Positions 38,989 through 46,746 of a DNA stretch of 46,746 nt are shown piece after piece. A program made the position numbers and the translations under genes. This DNA is from Candidatus Parcubacteria bacterium. GTDB lineage: Bacteria > Patescibacteriota > Patescibacteriia > Patescibacteriales > UBA12075. Below the pieces are notes generated by a model. The model saw nothing but the letters and a program-made list of their open reading frames with translations, was not told the DNA's origin and did no database searches. The stretch is taken from assembly GCA_023132155.1 (NCBI GenBank), contig JAGLYP010000017.1, positions 1 to 46,746 on the forward strand, written 5' to 3'. Position 1 is the first letter of the stretch. Every line of letters starts with the position of its first letter.

Positions 38989-40113
38989 ATGAAAATTTCC
39001 AGTTTACAAGAAAATTTTAAAAACGGATTATTTATTGTCAGCCACATTGCGGGAAAAAATGTAAATTTGCCGATTCTTAATAATGTCATGATAAAATCCA
39101 TGCAGGGTGATATAAAACTAATTACCACTGACCTTGAAATAGGCATAGTAACTCGCGTAAGAGGCAAGGTTGAAGAAGATGGAGAATTTACAATTGAGGC
39201 AAAAATATTATCTGATTATATATCTTTGCTTCCCAACCAAAAAGTTGATTTAGAAATAAATAAAAACAACGCTTTAATAAAATGCGAGAACTACAAAACC
39301 GTAATCAGAGGAGAAAGCGCTGAGGAATATCCCCTTGTTCCTGAAATTGAGAAAGAAATTTATTTTAAAACAAACATAAACGATTTTAAAAAAGCTTTAT
39401 CCCAGGTTATATTCGCGGTATCGGGCAGCGAAACCAGAATGGAATTATCAGGCGTTTTTTTTAGCTTTAATAAAAAGAAATTGATTATGGCGGCAACCGA
39501 CAGTTATCGTTTAGCGGAAAGAATTATTAGCATTGAAACCAATACCAAGGAAGAAAAAAACGTAATCATTCCGGCTAAAGCACTGCAAGAAGTTATCAGG
39601 ATAATATCAGTATTAAAAAATGAAGACTTGAATGAAAATAATGATATCATTTTTTATTTATCGGATAATCAAATATTATTTACCATTGGAAGCACAGAGG
39701 TGGTTTCCCGCTTGATAGAGGGGCAATATCCGGACTATAAGCAGATTATTCCCGTAAACCGCGAGACTAAAGCAAAAATTGACAGAGCGGAATTGCTAAG
39801 AGCGGTAAAAGCGGCCGCGCTTTTTTCTAAAATCGGAATTAATGACATTAATTTGGATTTTCCTGAAAACAAAAACAAGATAATCGTTTCGTCCGCTTCC
39901 GGCCAAACAGGAGAAAATATAGCGGAACTTGACGCGGAAACAACAGGAAAAGACAACGGCATAGTTGTGAATTATAAATATGTTTTAGACGGAATTAACA
40001 ATATTGATTCTGAGAAAATTGTTATTGAAATTATTGACGGCAATACGCCCTGTGTTTTAAAAGGTGAAAATAATAATAACTACGCCTATATCATCATGCC
40101 GATTAAGCAGTAG
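38989..40113 (+). CDS. dnaN: DNA polymerase III subunit beta (sliding clamp)
   Basis: Ring-shaped processivity clamp. The 374-residue protein has the three repeated clamp domains (about 1-120, 128-245, 250-374), with LPILNNVMIKSMQGDIKLIT near the start, AATDSYRLAE in the middle domain, and the C-terminal YIIMPIKQ ending that forms part of the binding pocket (usual MPxRL). It lies 22 bases after dnaA. Confidence 0.97.
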   Translation: MKISSLQENFKNGLFIVSHIAGKNVNLPILNNVMIKSMQGDIKLITTDLEIGIVTRVRGKVEEDGEFTIEAKILSDYISLLPNQKVDLEINKNNALIKCENYKTVIRGESAEEYPLVPEIEKEIYFKTNINDFKKALSQVIFAVSGSETRMELSGVFFSFNKKKLIMAATDSYRLAERIISIETNTKEEKNVIIPAKALQEVIRIISVLKNEDLNENNDIIFYLSDNQILFTIGSTEVVSRLIEGQYPDYKQIIPVNRETKAKIDRAELLRAVKAAALFSKIGINDINLDFPENKNKIIVSSASGQTGENIAELDAETTGKDNGIVVNYKYVLDGINNIDSEKIVIEIIDGNTPCVLKGENNNNYAYIIMPIKQ

Positions 40114-40117
40114 GATG

Positions 40118-40185
40118 AAAAACACGCAAATTATATTGTAGGGAACAAAAATTTTTGTTCCCTACAATATAATTTGCGTGTTTTT
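40118..40185. terminator. Perfect 68-base palindrome between dnaN and PBP1A
   Basis: Arms 40118-40151 and 40152-40185 (begin AAAAACACGCAAATTATATT) are exact inverted copies with no loop bases. T-runs at both ends make it a bidirectional terminator for the converging genes. The core GTAGGGAAC/GTTCCCTAC is reminiscent of the REP ends near 27530. Confidence 0.9.
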
Positions 40186-40189
40186 TGTT

Positions 40190-43138
40190 TTATTCAATTT
40201 TTTCCAAATCAACATTATTCACGGTAACCACCACCACCTCAGATTTAATAATTTTATTTGTCCACGTATTCGCGCGCGCGAATATTTTATAAGTGCCGCT
40301 CGCCGGCGCCTCAGCCCACAGATATTCATTTGTGTCTTTTAAATCTGTAATAGTCGTAATTTTATTCTCATTTTTATCTTCATCAATATAATAAAAAATA
40401 ATCGTAGAAATATACTCGGGATTGTTTATTTCCGCTTTAAGGCTTAAGGGGAAATCAATATTGCTTAAAGCCAAACCGCTCGCGGGCGAGCTTAGCTTTA
40501 GCGTAAAATCAGCCGGCTTATTAGCATTGTTTTCCAAAATTAAATTAAATTCAACTTCTTCTGAGACGCAATTGTCAACGTCATCGCACACTTTAATTTT
40601 TAAATTATGAAAACCGTTATTTAAAAAGCTGATTTGTTTTGCCAAATTAAAAGGATAGGAATTTGCGATGTGCAACAAATTATTATTTATATAATATTCA
40701 GCGCGGTTGATTCCTCTTGGAGCGGTGGCGTTAATTCGTGAGAAAAGCATGGGCTCTAAAATGGTTTGATTATTGCTTGGACTGATAATTTCCACTTTCG
40801 GCAAGTTCTCGGGAAGGTGGATATTGTCTTCTTCAGTCGGCGGAAGTTCATCTGTTACCGGTTCGGTTGAAGTGGCTTTTTGTTTTTTTGCCCATTCCAA
40901 AATTCTGTTTTCCCAAAGCTCAAATTGAGGATCAGCGCTTGGATTTTCAGGTTTTTCACCTAAAGGATCGTTTTTATTTATGTAATAAAGAATACTATGC
41001 GGCTGAAAAAAGGCTTTTTCCTTGATTAAATGTTCGGGCGTGTGTTCTGTTGCCAAGAGTCCGCTGATTTCATCAATTTTAATAATTGTTTCAGGGGTGA
41101 TTTCGCCGTCAATAACCGCTTTCCCTGTTTTTACAATTTTTGGTTCGCGGAAAGTTTCAATCGGCGTGTCGCCTAAAATTTTATTCATATAATCATGCCA
41201 AATCGGCGCCGCTACTGTTCCGCCGGCGGCGCCTCTTTTCATTTCGCTGTTATCATTGTTTCCAACCCAGACTCCGGTAACGATTGACGGAGTGTAACCC
41301 ACTGTCCAAGCATCGCGATAATCGTTGGTGGTGCCTGTTTTAGCGGCAACAGGGCGCGAGCCAAGCGTAAGCCAGTTTTTTTCGCCAAAAGCATAAGCGC
41401 GGGCATTGTTATCGGAAAGAATATTGTTTATTTGGCGGGCGATTTTCGGATCCAGCACTTTTTTTTCTTTTTTTTCAAACTCTTCTAAAGTTTTACCGTT
41501 TGAATCTTCAATTCTAAGAATAGTGGCGATCGGGTGTAAAATTCCTTCGCGGGCAAAAGCGCCGTAAGCGTTAACATGTTCCAAGAGCTTAACTTCGGCT
41601 CCGCCCAAAACCAAAGAAAGGCCATATCTTTCGTGATTGCTTAAGGTTGTATAGCCAAGGTCGCCCGCTAATTCGGAAACATTTTTTACGCCGGCCAAAT
41701 ATATGATTTTAACTGCCGGGATATTTAAAGATCCCGCCAATGCTTTTCGCATGTTTACAGGACCATGTTCTTTGCTGTCGTAATTGTGCGGTTCGTAAGG
41801 CTTTCCGTTTATGTTGGAGAAATCAGTAACCACGTCATAAAGAATTGTTTCCGGAGTATAGCCTTTTAAAAAACAGGCGGCAAACACCAATGGCTTTAAA
41901 GATGAGCCAGGCTGTCTTTGGCAGGTGCTGATATTAACTTGGCCGTCAATTTTTTCATTAAAGTAATCGCGTGAACCGACCATGGCAAGCACCTGTCCCG
42001 TTTTAGGATCAATTGAAACCAGCGACGCGTTCGTGGCATCGTAATTTTTTTCGTTTTTTTCCGCAAGTTCGGAAATTACTTCTTCGGCAATTTTTTGCTT
42101 GTATAAATCAAGCGTGGTAATAATTTTTAATCCGCCTTGTTCAACTTGTTTTTCTCCGTATTTAGCTGAAAGAATTTCTTTGATATACATGACAAAATGC
42201 GGCGCTTTAATATTCGCGGCAGGCGGCTTGAATTCAAGCGCGAATTCTTTGGCGTCTAAAGCTTCTTCTTGCTTAATATATCCTTGCTCAACCATTAAGT
42301 TTAATATTTTGATTTGCCTTTCAATTAATAAGTCTTTATTTGATCCGTAAGGTGAGTAGCGGGACGGCCCTTGCGGCAGGGCAGCCAGAATTGCCGACTC
42401 CGCTAAGTTAATATCACCTACGCCTTTGCCGAAATAGCGCCGGCTGGCGGCCTCAACTCCATACGCGGTAGAGCCGTATGGTATCTCATTAAAATACATT
42501 TGCAGAATTTCGTCTTTGGAAAAACTTTTTTCCAGCCTGTAAGCCAAAAGCGCCTCTTTAATTTTTCTGGTATATTTTTTTTCACTTGTTAAAACGCTGT
42601 TTTTAATAAATTGCTGTGTTAAAGTTGATCCGCCCGCCCTTTGTCCGTATAAAACGTTTGTAATTAAGGTTCTAAAAATAGCCCATAAACTAACGCCTTT
42701 GTGTTTATAAAAATCTTTATCTTCAACAGCGATTGTCGCCCATTTTAAATAATTTGGAATATTATCCATGTTAACTATAGTACGTTGTTCATTGCCGTGT
42801 ATATCGTATAGCAATTCCTCGCCGGTACGATCGTAAATTTTTGTGCTTTGCGCGATTTCTCTTTCAAGCAAACGATTCGGGTCGGGAAGATTTTTGGATA
42901 ATTGCACGACAAAAATAACCCCGCTTAAAATACTCAATAACAAAAATCCGCCGATTGCAAAGAAGGCTTTTTTCTTAAAAGAGTCGCTAAAAATATTTTT
43001 AAAATCAAAAGATTTACCGTTTTGTTTACCGCGGTTATAATTCAGGTTTTTAGAGCGGGAAATATAATATTTTTTCTTTTGATTTTGCTGGTTTCGCCAG
43101 CTTTGATTTTTTTTCTTTTTTAGAGGAGGAATGGGCAT
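40190..43138 (-). CDS. Penicillin-binding protein 1A (class A, bifunctional)
   Basis: Peptidoglycan polymerase and crosslinker. The 982-residue protein has a Lys/Asn-rich cytoplasmic start, one membrane segment (about 55-78), a GT51 domain (VEDKDFYKHKGVSLWAIF near 137; ILQMYFNEIPYGSTAYGVEA), and a transpeptidase domain with SSLK (about 412), SLN and KTGTT (about 602). A long C-terminal part (about 745-982) has a Thr/Glu/Pro-rich linker and two Ig-like beta domains, one of the PBP C-terminal type; these may bind wall or partners. It is distinct from the PBP1C gene at 27566 in length and C-terminal domains. Confidence 0.95.
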   Translation of the reverse strand: MPIPPLKKKKNQSWRNQQNQKKKYYISRSKNLNYNRGKQNGKSFDFKNIFSDSFKKKAFFAIGGFLLLSILSGVIFVVQLSKNLPDPNRLLEREIAQSTKIYDRTGEELLYDIHGNEQRTIVNMDNIPNYLKWATIAVEDKDFYKHKGVSLWAIFRTLITNVLYGQRAGGSTLTQQFIKNSVLTSEKKYTRKIKEALLAYRLEKSFSKDEILQMYFNEIPYGSTAYGVEAASRRYFGKGVGDINLAESAILAALPQGPSRYSPYGSNKDLLIERQIKILNLMVEQGYIKQEEALDAKEFALEFKPPAANIKAPHFVMYIKEILSAKYGEKQVEQGGLKIITTLDLYKQKIAEEVISELAEKNEKNYDATNASLVSIDPKTGQVLAMVGSRDYFNEKIDGQVNISTCQRQPGSSLKPLVFAACFLKGYTPETILYDVVTDFSNINGKPYEPHNYDSKEHGPVNMRKALAGSLNIPAVKIIYLAGVKNVSELAGDLGYTTLSNHERYGLSLVLGGAEVKLLEHVNAYGAFAREGILHPIATILRIEDSNGKTLEEFEKKEKKVLDPKIARQINNILSDNNARAYAFGEKNWLTLGSRPVAAKTGTTNDYRDAWTVGYTPSIVTGVWVGNNDNSEMKRGAAGGTVAAPIWHDYMNKILGDTPIETFREPKIVKTGKAVIDGEITPETIIKIDEISGLLATEHTPEHLIKEKAFFQPHSILYYINKNDPLGEKPENPSADPQFELWENRILEWAKKQKATSTEPVTDELPPTEEDNIHLPENLPKVEIISPSNNQTILEPMLFSRINATAPRGINRAEYYINNNLLHIANSYPFNLAKQISFLNNGFHNLKIKVCDDVDNCVSEEVEFNLILENNANKPADFTLKLSSPASGLALSNIDFPLSLKAEINNPEYISTIIFYYIDEDKNENKITTITDLKDTNEYLWAEAPASGTYKIFARANTWTNKIIKSEVVVVTVNNVDLEKIE

Positions 43139-43145
43139 ATATAAT

Positions 43146-44087
43146 TTATGATTTATGGTTTATGGTTCTATAATACTCCGCAGCTTCTTCCGGCGCCATT
43201 GAATTAATCACCAAACCCGAGCCAAGCTCAATGCCGGCCCAAACACTGTCGCGCGGTTGGATTTTTAAATAAAAATGCTGGTTATGGTCGGAAATTATTT
43301 GGTGTAAAAAGAAATTAAAAGATAAATCCAGCGCTTGAAGCTTGGTTAATATTATTTTTAAGCATTTGGCAAATGATTGAAATTCGCTATCATTAAGCTT
43401 GGTGATATTGTCTAGGTGTCTTTTAGTGAATATCCAAGCTTCGTAATGGTATTCGCTGGCGTAAGGCGCGAATGCCGCTATAAATTTATCTTCAAAAATT
43501 TTTCGAGTTTGTTTTAGCTCCTTTTTAATTAAGTCGCAATAAGGACAGCTTTTGTGTTCAACGCGATAGGCTTTAGCTAGCATTGACTCGTCACGAATAT
43601 CCGGCGGCAAGATATTGGTCGCGAAAATTTGCGAATGGGCGTGAACAATGGAAGCGCCCGCTTTTGAGCCCTGGTTTTTAAAGCATAAAATATAATTTAA
43701 TTTTTTATTCGCGCTTAAAGCAAGCGTGCGCCTGGCGTACATGCGTAAAACATTTTCAATTTCCGTCTCGTTTAAATCAGCCATTTCTTTAATATGGTCT
43801 CGGTCTTCAATAATTACTTCTTGCGTGCCATAAGCTTTGTCATTATCAAGAGAAACAGCGGGGAAAATATTTTTTATGCTGACTATTTGCCATTTTCCAT
43901 CTTTTTTTATTTCATCAACAATGTTTTTCGGGTCAATGTTTTTCGGACAAAAAGGGCAATCTCCGGTACGTTTGATTATGGTTTGTTCGCGGATATCTTT
44001 AGGCCGGCTCGCGCGCCTTGGCGTAATTAAGACATATTTATTCAAAAGATAGGCTTTTCTTAACTCTGATGATTGATTTTTTGGCAT
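43146..44087 (-). CDS. GalT-like hexose-1-phosphate uridylyl/nucleotidyltransferase
   Basis: The 313-residue HIT-superfamily protein has two CxxC pairs (CPFC near 45-48 and CPYC near 187-190) and the active-site motif VHAHSQIFAT (about 150-159), matching HxHxQ of GalT, whose second His forms the nucleotidyl intermediate. A C-terminal FFLHQIISDHNQHFYLKIQP provides the second HIT half. It probably interconverts sugar phosphates and nucleotide sugars for surface glycans or central metabolism; whether galactose or another hexose is used cannot be told. It begins eight bases after... PBP1A's upstream side, so the two may share a transcript. Confidence 0.88.
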   Translation of the reverse strand: MPKNQSSELRKAYLLNKYVLITPRRASRPKDIREQTIIKRTGDCPFCPKNIDPKNIVDEIKKDGKWQIVSIKNIFPAVSLDNDKAYGTQEVIIEDRDHIKEMADLNETEIENVLRMYARRTLALSANKKLNYILCFKNQGSKAGASIVHAHSQIFATNILPPDIRDESMLAKAYRVEHKSCPYCDLIKKELKQTRKIFEDKFIAAFAPYASEYHYEAWIFTKRHLDNITKLNDSEFQSFAKCLKIILTKLQALDLSFNFFLHQIISDHNQHFYLKIQPRDSVWAGIELGSGLVINSMAPEEAAEYYRTINHKS

Positions 44088-44169
44088 AAATGATTTGCTT
44101 TAAATATTATAACATTATTATAGCAAAGGCTGGGGATTGTATAAAGTGTATTTAAATTAAAATAATTGG

Positions 44170-44175
44170 TATAAT
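44170..44175 (+). promoter_or_regulatory. -10 box before rnhB
   Basis: TATAAT, 28 bases before the rnhB start codon, with an extended GG before it; no convincing -35 hexamer at the usual distance. Confidence 0.4.
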
Positions 44176-44203
44176 AAGGAATAAGATTATAAAATTATAA
44201 AAA

Positions 44204-44860
44204 ATGCCAAACTTAAAGCTGGAAAAAACATTTTTTCAAAAAGGCGCTAAATTTATCGGCGGAATTGACGAGGCCGGACGAGGGCCTTTAGCCGGTCCCG
44301 TAGTGGCGGCTTGCGTTGTTTTGGACGCGAATTTTAAAATAAACAAGGAAATTCAAGAGATAAAGGATTCAAAAAAAATAAGCGCGAGCAAAAGGGAAAA
44401 ATTAACAGATGTGATTTTTGAATCTTTTATTGAGGTGGGAATCGGGCTTTGCGATCACACGACAATTGATAGAATAAATATTTTGCAAGCTACGTTTTTA
44501 GCCATGAAAAAGGCCATCGGCGCGCTTAAACAAAAGCCGGATTTTATATTATTAGACGGTAAATTTCCAATTCCAGACATCAGTATAAGACAAAAAGCAA
44601 TAATCAACGGCGATAATTTGGCGCTAAGCATCGCGGCCGCGTCAATTGCCGCGAAAGTAAAGAGAGACGAAATAATGCTGGAATTGCATGAAAAATATCC
44701 GCAATACGGGTTTGACAAGCATAAAGGCTATGGCACTAAATTGCATATGGAGGCTTTGCAAAAATACGGTCATTGTTTAGTGCATAGGAAAAGTTTTAAG
44801 CCGGTGGCTTTGGCTGAGAAGCAAGAAGCAAGAATTAGGAATCAAGCACAAAATCCTTAA
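44204..44860 (+). CDS. rnhB: Ribonuclease HII
   Basis: Removes RNA from RNA-DNA hybrids and misincorporated ribonucleotides. The 218-residue protein has the metal-binding GGIDEAGRGPLAGPVV (Asp22, Glu23), ILLDGKF (Asp118) and the later IAAKVKRDE acid, all in normal order. The C-terminal HRKSFKPVA closes the domain. The last 14 residues are a Gln/Arg-rich tail coded by an AATTCTTAATTCTTGATTC-type repeat region that continues past the stop codon. Confidence 0.96.
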   Translation: MPNLKLEKTFFQKGAKFIGGIDEAGRGPLAGPVVAACVVLDANFKINKEIQEIKDSKKISASKREKLTDVIFESFIEVGIGLCDHTTIDRINILQATFLAMKKAIGALKQKPDFILLDGKFPIPDISIRQKAIINGDNLALSIAAASIAAKVKRDEIMLELHEKYPQYGFDKHKGYGTKLHMEALQKYGHCLVHRKSFKPVALAEKQEARIRNQAQNP

Positions 44861-44938
44861 TTCTTAATTCCTGATTCTTGATTCTTAACAATAAATAAAC
44901 TATAATTAAAACAGGCTAATAAATAATTAAGCGTACTT

Positions 44939-45493
44939 ATGTATAAAATAACCGGCGGCGGCATATTGATTGACGTAAATTATATTTTGGAAAAAGCCCA
45001 AATTACCGAAGGCATGAAAGTGGCTGATTTGGGCTGTGGAACGCTTGGGCATTTTGTTTTTCCTTTGGCAAAAATAGTCGGCGAGCACGGCAAAGTTTAT
45101 GCGGTTGATATTTTAAAAATAGCCTTGGATACGATAGACAGAAGAATAAAAGTTGAAGGATCTAAAAATATTAAAACGGTTTGGAGCGATTTGGAACTGT
45201 TTAACGCTGCTAAAATTGAGTCTAGCAGCCTTGATGTCGGACTTTTGTTAAACACATTGTATTTATCGCATAGGCGCGTGGAAATTATAAGAGAATCGGT
45301 AAGGATGTTAAAACAGCGGGGAAAATTAGTTATAGTTGAATGGCGAAAGATAAATATCCCTTTTGGTCCTCCGGTGGAAGAAAGAGTAAAAAAAGATTTA
45401 TTAATTCAGGGCGCCGGAAAGTTAGGCTTAAAATTTGTTGATGAATTTATTGCCGGACAATATCATTATGGTTTGATTTTTGAAAAGATATAA
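44939..45493 (+). CDS. Class I SAM-dependent methyltransferase
   Basis: The 184-residue protein has motif I MKVADLGCGTLGHFVFPLA (about 26-44), VYAVDIL (about 56-62) for the ribose-binding acid, and VGLLLNTLYLSHRRVEIIRE followed by MLKQRGKLVIVEW. It fits UbiE/Methyltransf_31-like enzymes. The substrate is unknown. The first residues (GGGILIDVNYILEKAQI) resemble a family seen in archaea and Patescibacteria. It lies 78 bases after rnhB. Confidence 0.88.
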   Translation: MYKITGGGILIDVNYILEKAQITEGMKVADLGCGTLGHFVFPLAKIVGEHGKVYAVDILKIALDTIDRRIKVEGSKNIKTVWSDLELFNAAKIESSSLDVGLLLNTLYLSHRRVEIIRESVRMLKQRGKLVIVEWRKINIPFGPPVEERVKKDLLIQGAGKLGLKFVDEFIAGQYHYGLIFEKI

Positions 45494-45575
45494 AAAAAAT
45501 AAAAAAATTGCTAATATTATTAAAAATAAAAATTAATTATATAGCAGGTGTTGCGTGTTGCGTGATATGTGCTGC

Positions 45576-45974
45576 ATGAAAACAGATATGGGAAATTGGT
45601 TAAAATTAAATTTTTGGCTTAGTATGAACCCCGGGGGCTTGACTCAGGGCGTGATCAGGGTTATTATTGTTTTTTTAATAAGTTTATTTGTTGCCGTTGT
45701 TGTTCTTAAGCTTTTAAAAAATCGCAAAAGAAATTTGTATAATAAAATTTGGAATAAATTATATTTTTTTAGTTTTACCAATCTGATAATCGGTCTGGTG
45801 CTATTGTTTTTCAGCTATGAGATGCTTCCTTTTCTTTCCATGAGGCTTTGGTTTTTATTATGGGGCGCAAGCATGATTGTTTGGCTGGTTTTTATACTCA
45901 AGGTTCTTAATGAAATACCGAAAGTTAAAGAAAAAATGGCCAAAGAGGATGAGTATAAAAAATATTTGCCGTAA
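45576..45974 (+). CDS. Small membrane protein, unknown function
   Basis: Three predicted membrane segments (about 26-46, 69-89 and 94-115 in the 132-residue form) with a basic loop KLLKNRKRNLYNKIWNKLYF and a charged tail. I do not recognise a family. The start is uncertain: GTG at 45555, ATG at 45576 or ATG at 45588 are all in frame and none has a good Shine-Dalgarno sequence; ATG at 45576 is chosen because the earlier residues are not membrane-protein-like. Confidence 0.65.
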   Translation: MKTDMGNWLKLNFWLSMNPGGLTQGVIRVIIVFLISLFVAVVVLKLLKNRKRNLYNKIWNKLYFFSFTNLIIGLVLLFFSYEMLPFLSMRLWFLLWGASMIVWLVFILKVLNEIPKVKEKMAKEDEYKKYLP

Positions 45975-46008
45975 AATTTAAGTTTAATAGGGTTTACGCG
46001 TTTAAAGC

Positions 46009-46036
46009 AGACAAACACTAATATTAGTGTTTGTCT
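46009..46036. terminator. Perfect palindromic terminator
   Basis: AGACAAACACTAAT and ATTAGTGTTTGTCT are exact inverse copies. It follows the membrane protein gene. The core CAAACACTAATATTAGT recurs at 46725-46742, at the window's end. Confidence 0.7.
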
Positions 46037-46095
46037 TTAAGTTAGTCAAAGTTTAATATTTTGAAATGTTGTGTAACTCATATTATTATTAAAAC

Positions 46096-46455
46096 ATGCA
46101 CTATAACAAAAAAGTCGGTAATTTCGGTGAAAAATTGGCATGTGATTATCTTCAAAAAAAGGGTTATAAAATAATATCCAGAAACACCCGCGCAAAGCAT
46201 AATGAAATTGATATTATTGCCAAGATTAAAGAAGTTATTGTGTTTGTTGAGGTAAAAACCCGTACAAATAGCAATTTTGGCGTGGCTGAAGATGCAATTT
46301 GCCGATATAAGATGAGTCATTTAAATAACGCGATAAATCTTTATTTAAATTATAAAAAAATCACTGATGATAATTTCCGTTTGGACTATATTGCGGTTAA
46401 TATTGATAAAGTTAAGAAAGTAGCCAATATTAAGCATTTTAAAGATATTTTGTAG
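46096..46455 (+). CDS. YraN-family (UPF0102) nuclease-fold protein
   Basis: The 119-residue protein has the PD-(D/E)xK-like core of YraN: GNFGEKLACDYLQKKGYKII, then NEIDIIAK (Glu37, Asp39) and IVFVEVKTR (Glu52, Lys54). Function is not firmly known; a role in DNA handling is supposed from the fold. YraN commonly lies near rnhB, as here. Confidence 0.93.
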   Translation: MHYNKKVGNFGEKLACDYLQKKGYKIISRNTRAKHNEIDIIAKIKEVIVFVEVKTRTNSNFGVAEDAICRYKMSHLNNAINLYLNYKKITDDNFRLDYIAVNIDKVKKVANIKHFKDIL

Positions 46456-46746
46456 AAGTTTTAAACTTATGTTTTGCTGTTTTTTGTTTATTTTTCCACG
46501 TTTTCCCCACAGTTTTACCCATATTTAAGCACAGCATATTAACGGTTTATATACTTGACGCAGAATGCGGTAATGGTATAAGGTAACAATGTCATGGGGA
46601 CATTGTTTTTTTTAAATATTGCTTTAGTGCCATATAGGGCATAACAGGAGCGATCTCGTTAAGCTCCTATTATGGCACTAAATGCATATTTTATATATTT
46701 TAATATTTAATGCTCTTGAAATAAGCAAACACTAATATTAGTTATT
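46456..46746. other. Intergenic region at the window end
   Basis: No gene seen. It contains promoter-like TTGACG (46555-46560), 16 bp, TATAAG (46577-46582); a terminator-like hairpin AACAATGTC/GACATTGTT followed by eight T (46585-46613); and a two-part hairpin with outer stem TTTAGTGCCATA/TATGGCACTAAA (46623-46634, 46671-46682) and inner stem AGGAGC/GCTCCT. The next gene lies beyond the window. Confidence 0.6.

Noticed and set aside
46555-46613. Promoter with an attenuator hairpin comparable to the infB leader
   Set aside because: The hairpin begins before the expected transcription start, so it more likely terminates the yraN transcript; kept only as a note in the region entry.

Overview
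The window is an AT-rich, tightly packed piece of bacterial chromosome. It uses the standard stop set (clpP and the gene ending at 17539 stop at TGA). Several features point to a member of the Patescibacteria (Candidate Phyla Radiation): few Shine-Dalgarno sequences, a DUF4349 membrane protein, a giant alpha-2-macroglobulin next to PBP1C, a decayed gene of the AWYVNP-type C-terminal module common in that group, and tRNA genes without an encoded CCA. The exact lineage cannot be fixed from the sequence. This assignment is inference.

Layout. 1-480 holds one small gene on the + strand. 476-5486 is the most unusual part: an integron-like array. Five genes on the - strand (methyltransferase, a WG-like repeat protein, a cytidine-deaminase-family enzyme and two unknowns) are each separated by a ~140-156 bp imperfect palindrome (attC-like). 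A tyrosine recombinase sits at one end, transcribed away from the array. The box types at cassette ends co-segregate with the cassette and not with the recombination site, which is what cassette excision and insertion predicts. The cassettes also carry private inverted repeats of up to 36 bp just inside the boxes. 5487-6584 carries tRNA-Arg and tRNA-Ala plus a 178-bp duplication of the tRNA-Ala 3' end.

6585-16359 is housekeeping: trxB, tRNA-Glu, a cold-shock gene, rpsO-NYN-pnp, a DUF4349 gene, and infB-rbfA-nrnA-like. clpP (16446-17024) is followed by a ~2.4 kb accessory island. It holds a three-gene operon ending in a small CHAT/caspase-like protease, a candidate structured RNA with its own promoter and terminator, two small unknown genes and a frameshifted pseudogene. 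The island ends in a degenerate copy of the clpP 3' end.

19653-29677 holds a 2152-residue alpha-2-macroglobulin and, convergent to it, PBP1C (an established functional pair). Between them sit a small unknown gene and a REP-associated transposase whose reading frame contains a copy of its own REP doublet. Then come a double glycosyltransferase, folD and glyA (- strand), followed by bactofilin and a divergent diacylglycerol-kinase-like gene (+ strand).

35529-40113 is the canonical replication-origin neighbourhood: yidC, yidD (with no normal start codon), rnpA and rpmH on one strand; an AT-rich gap with DnaA-box-like sequences; and dnaA-dnaN on the other. The window closes with PBP1A, a GalT-like enzyme, RNase HII, a methyltransferase, a membrane protein and YraN. 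Many gene ends carry long, sometimes perfect, palindromes.
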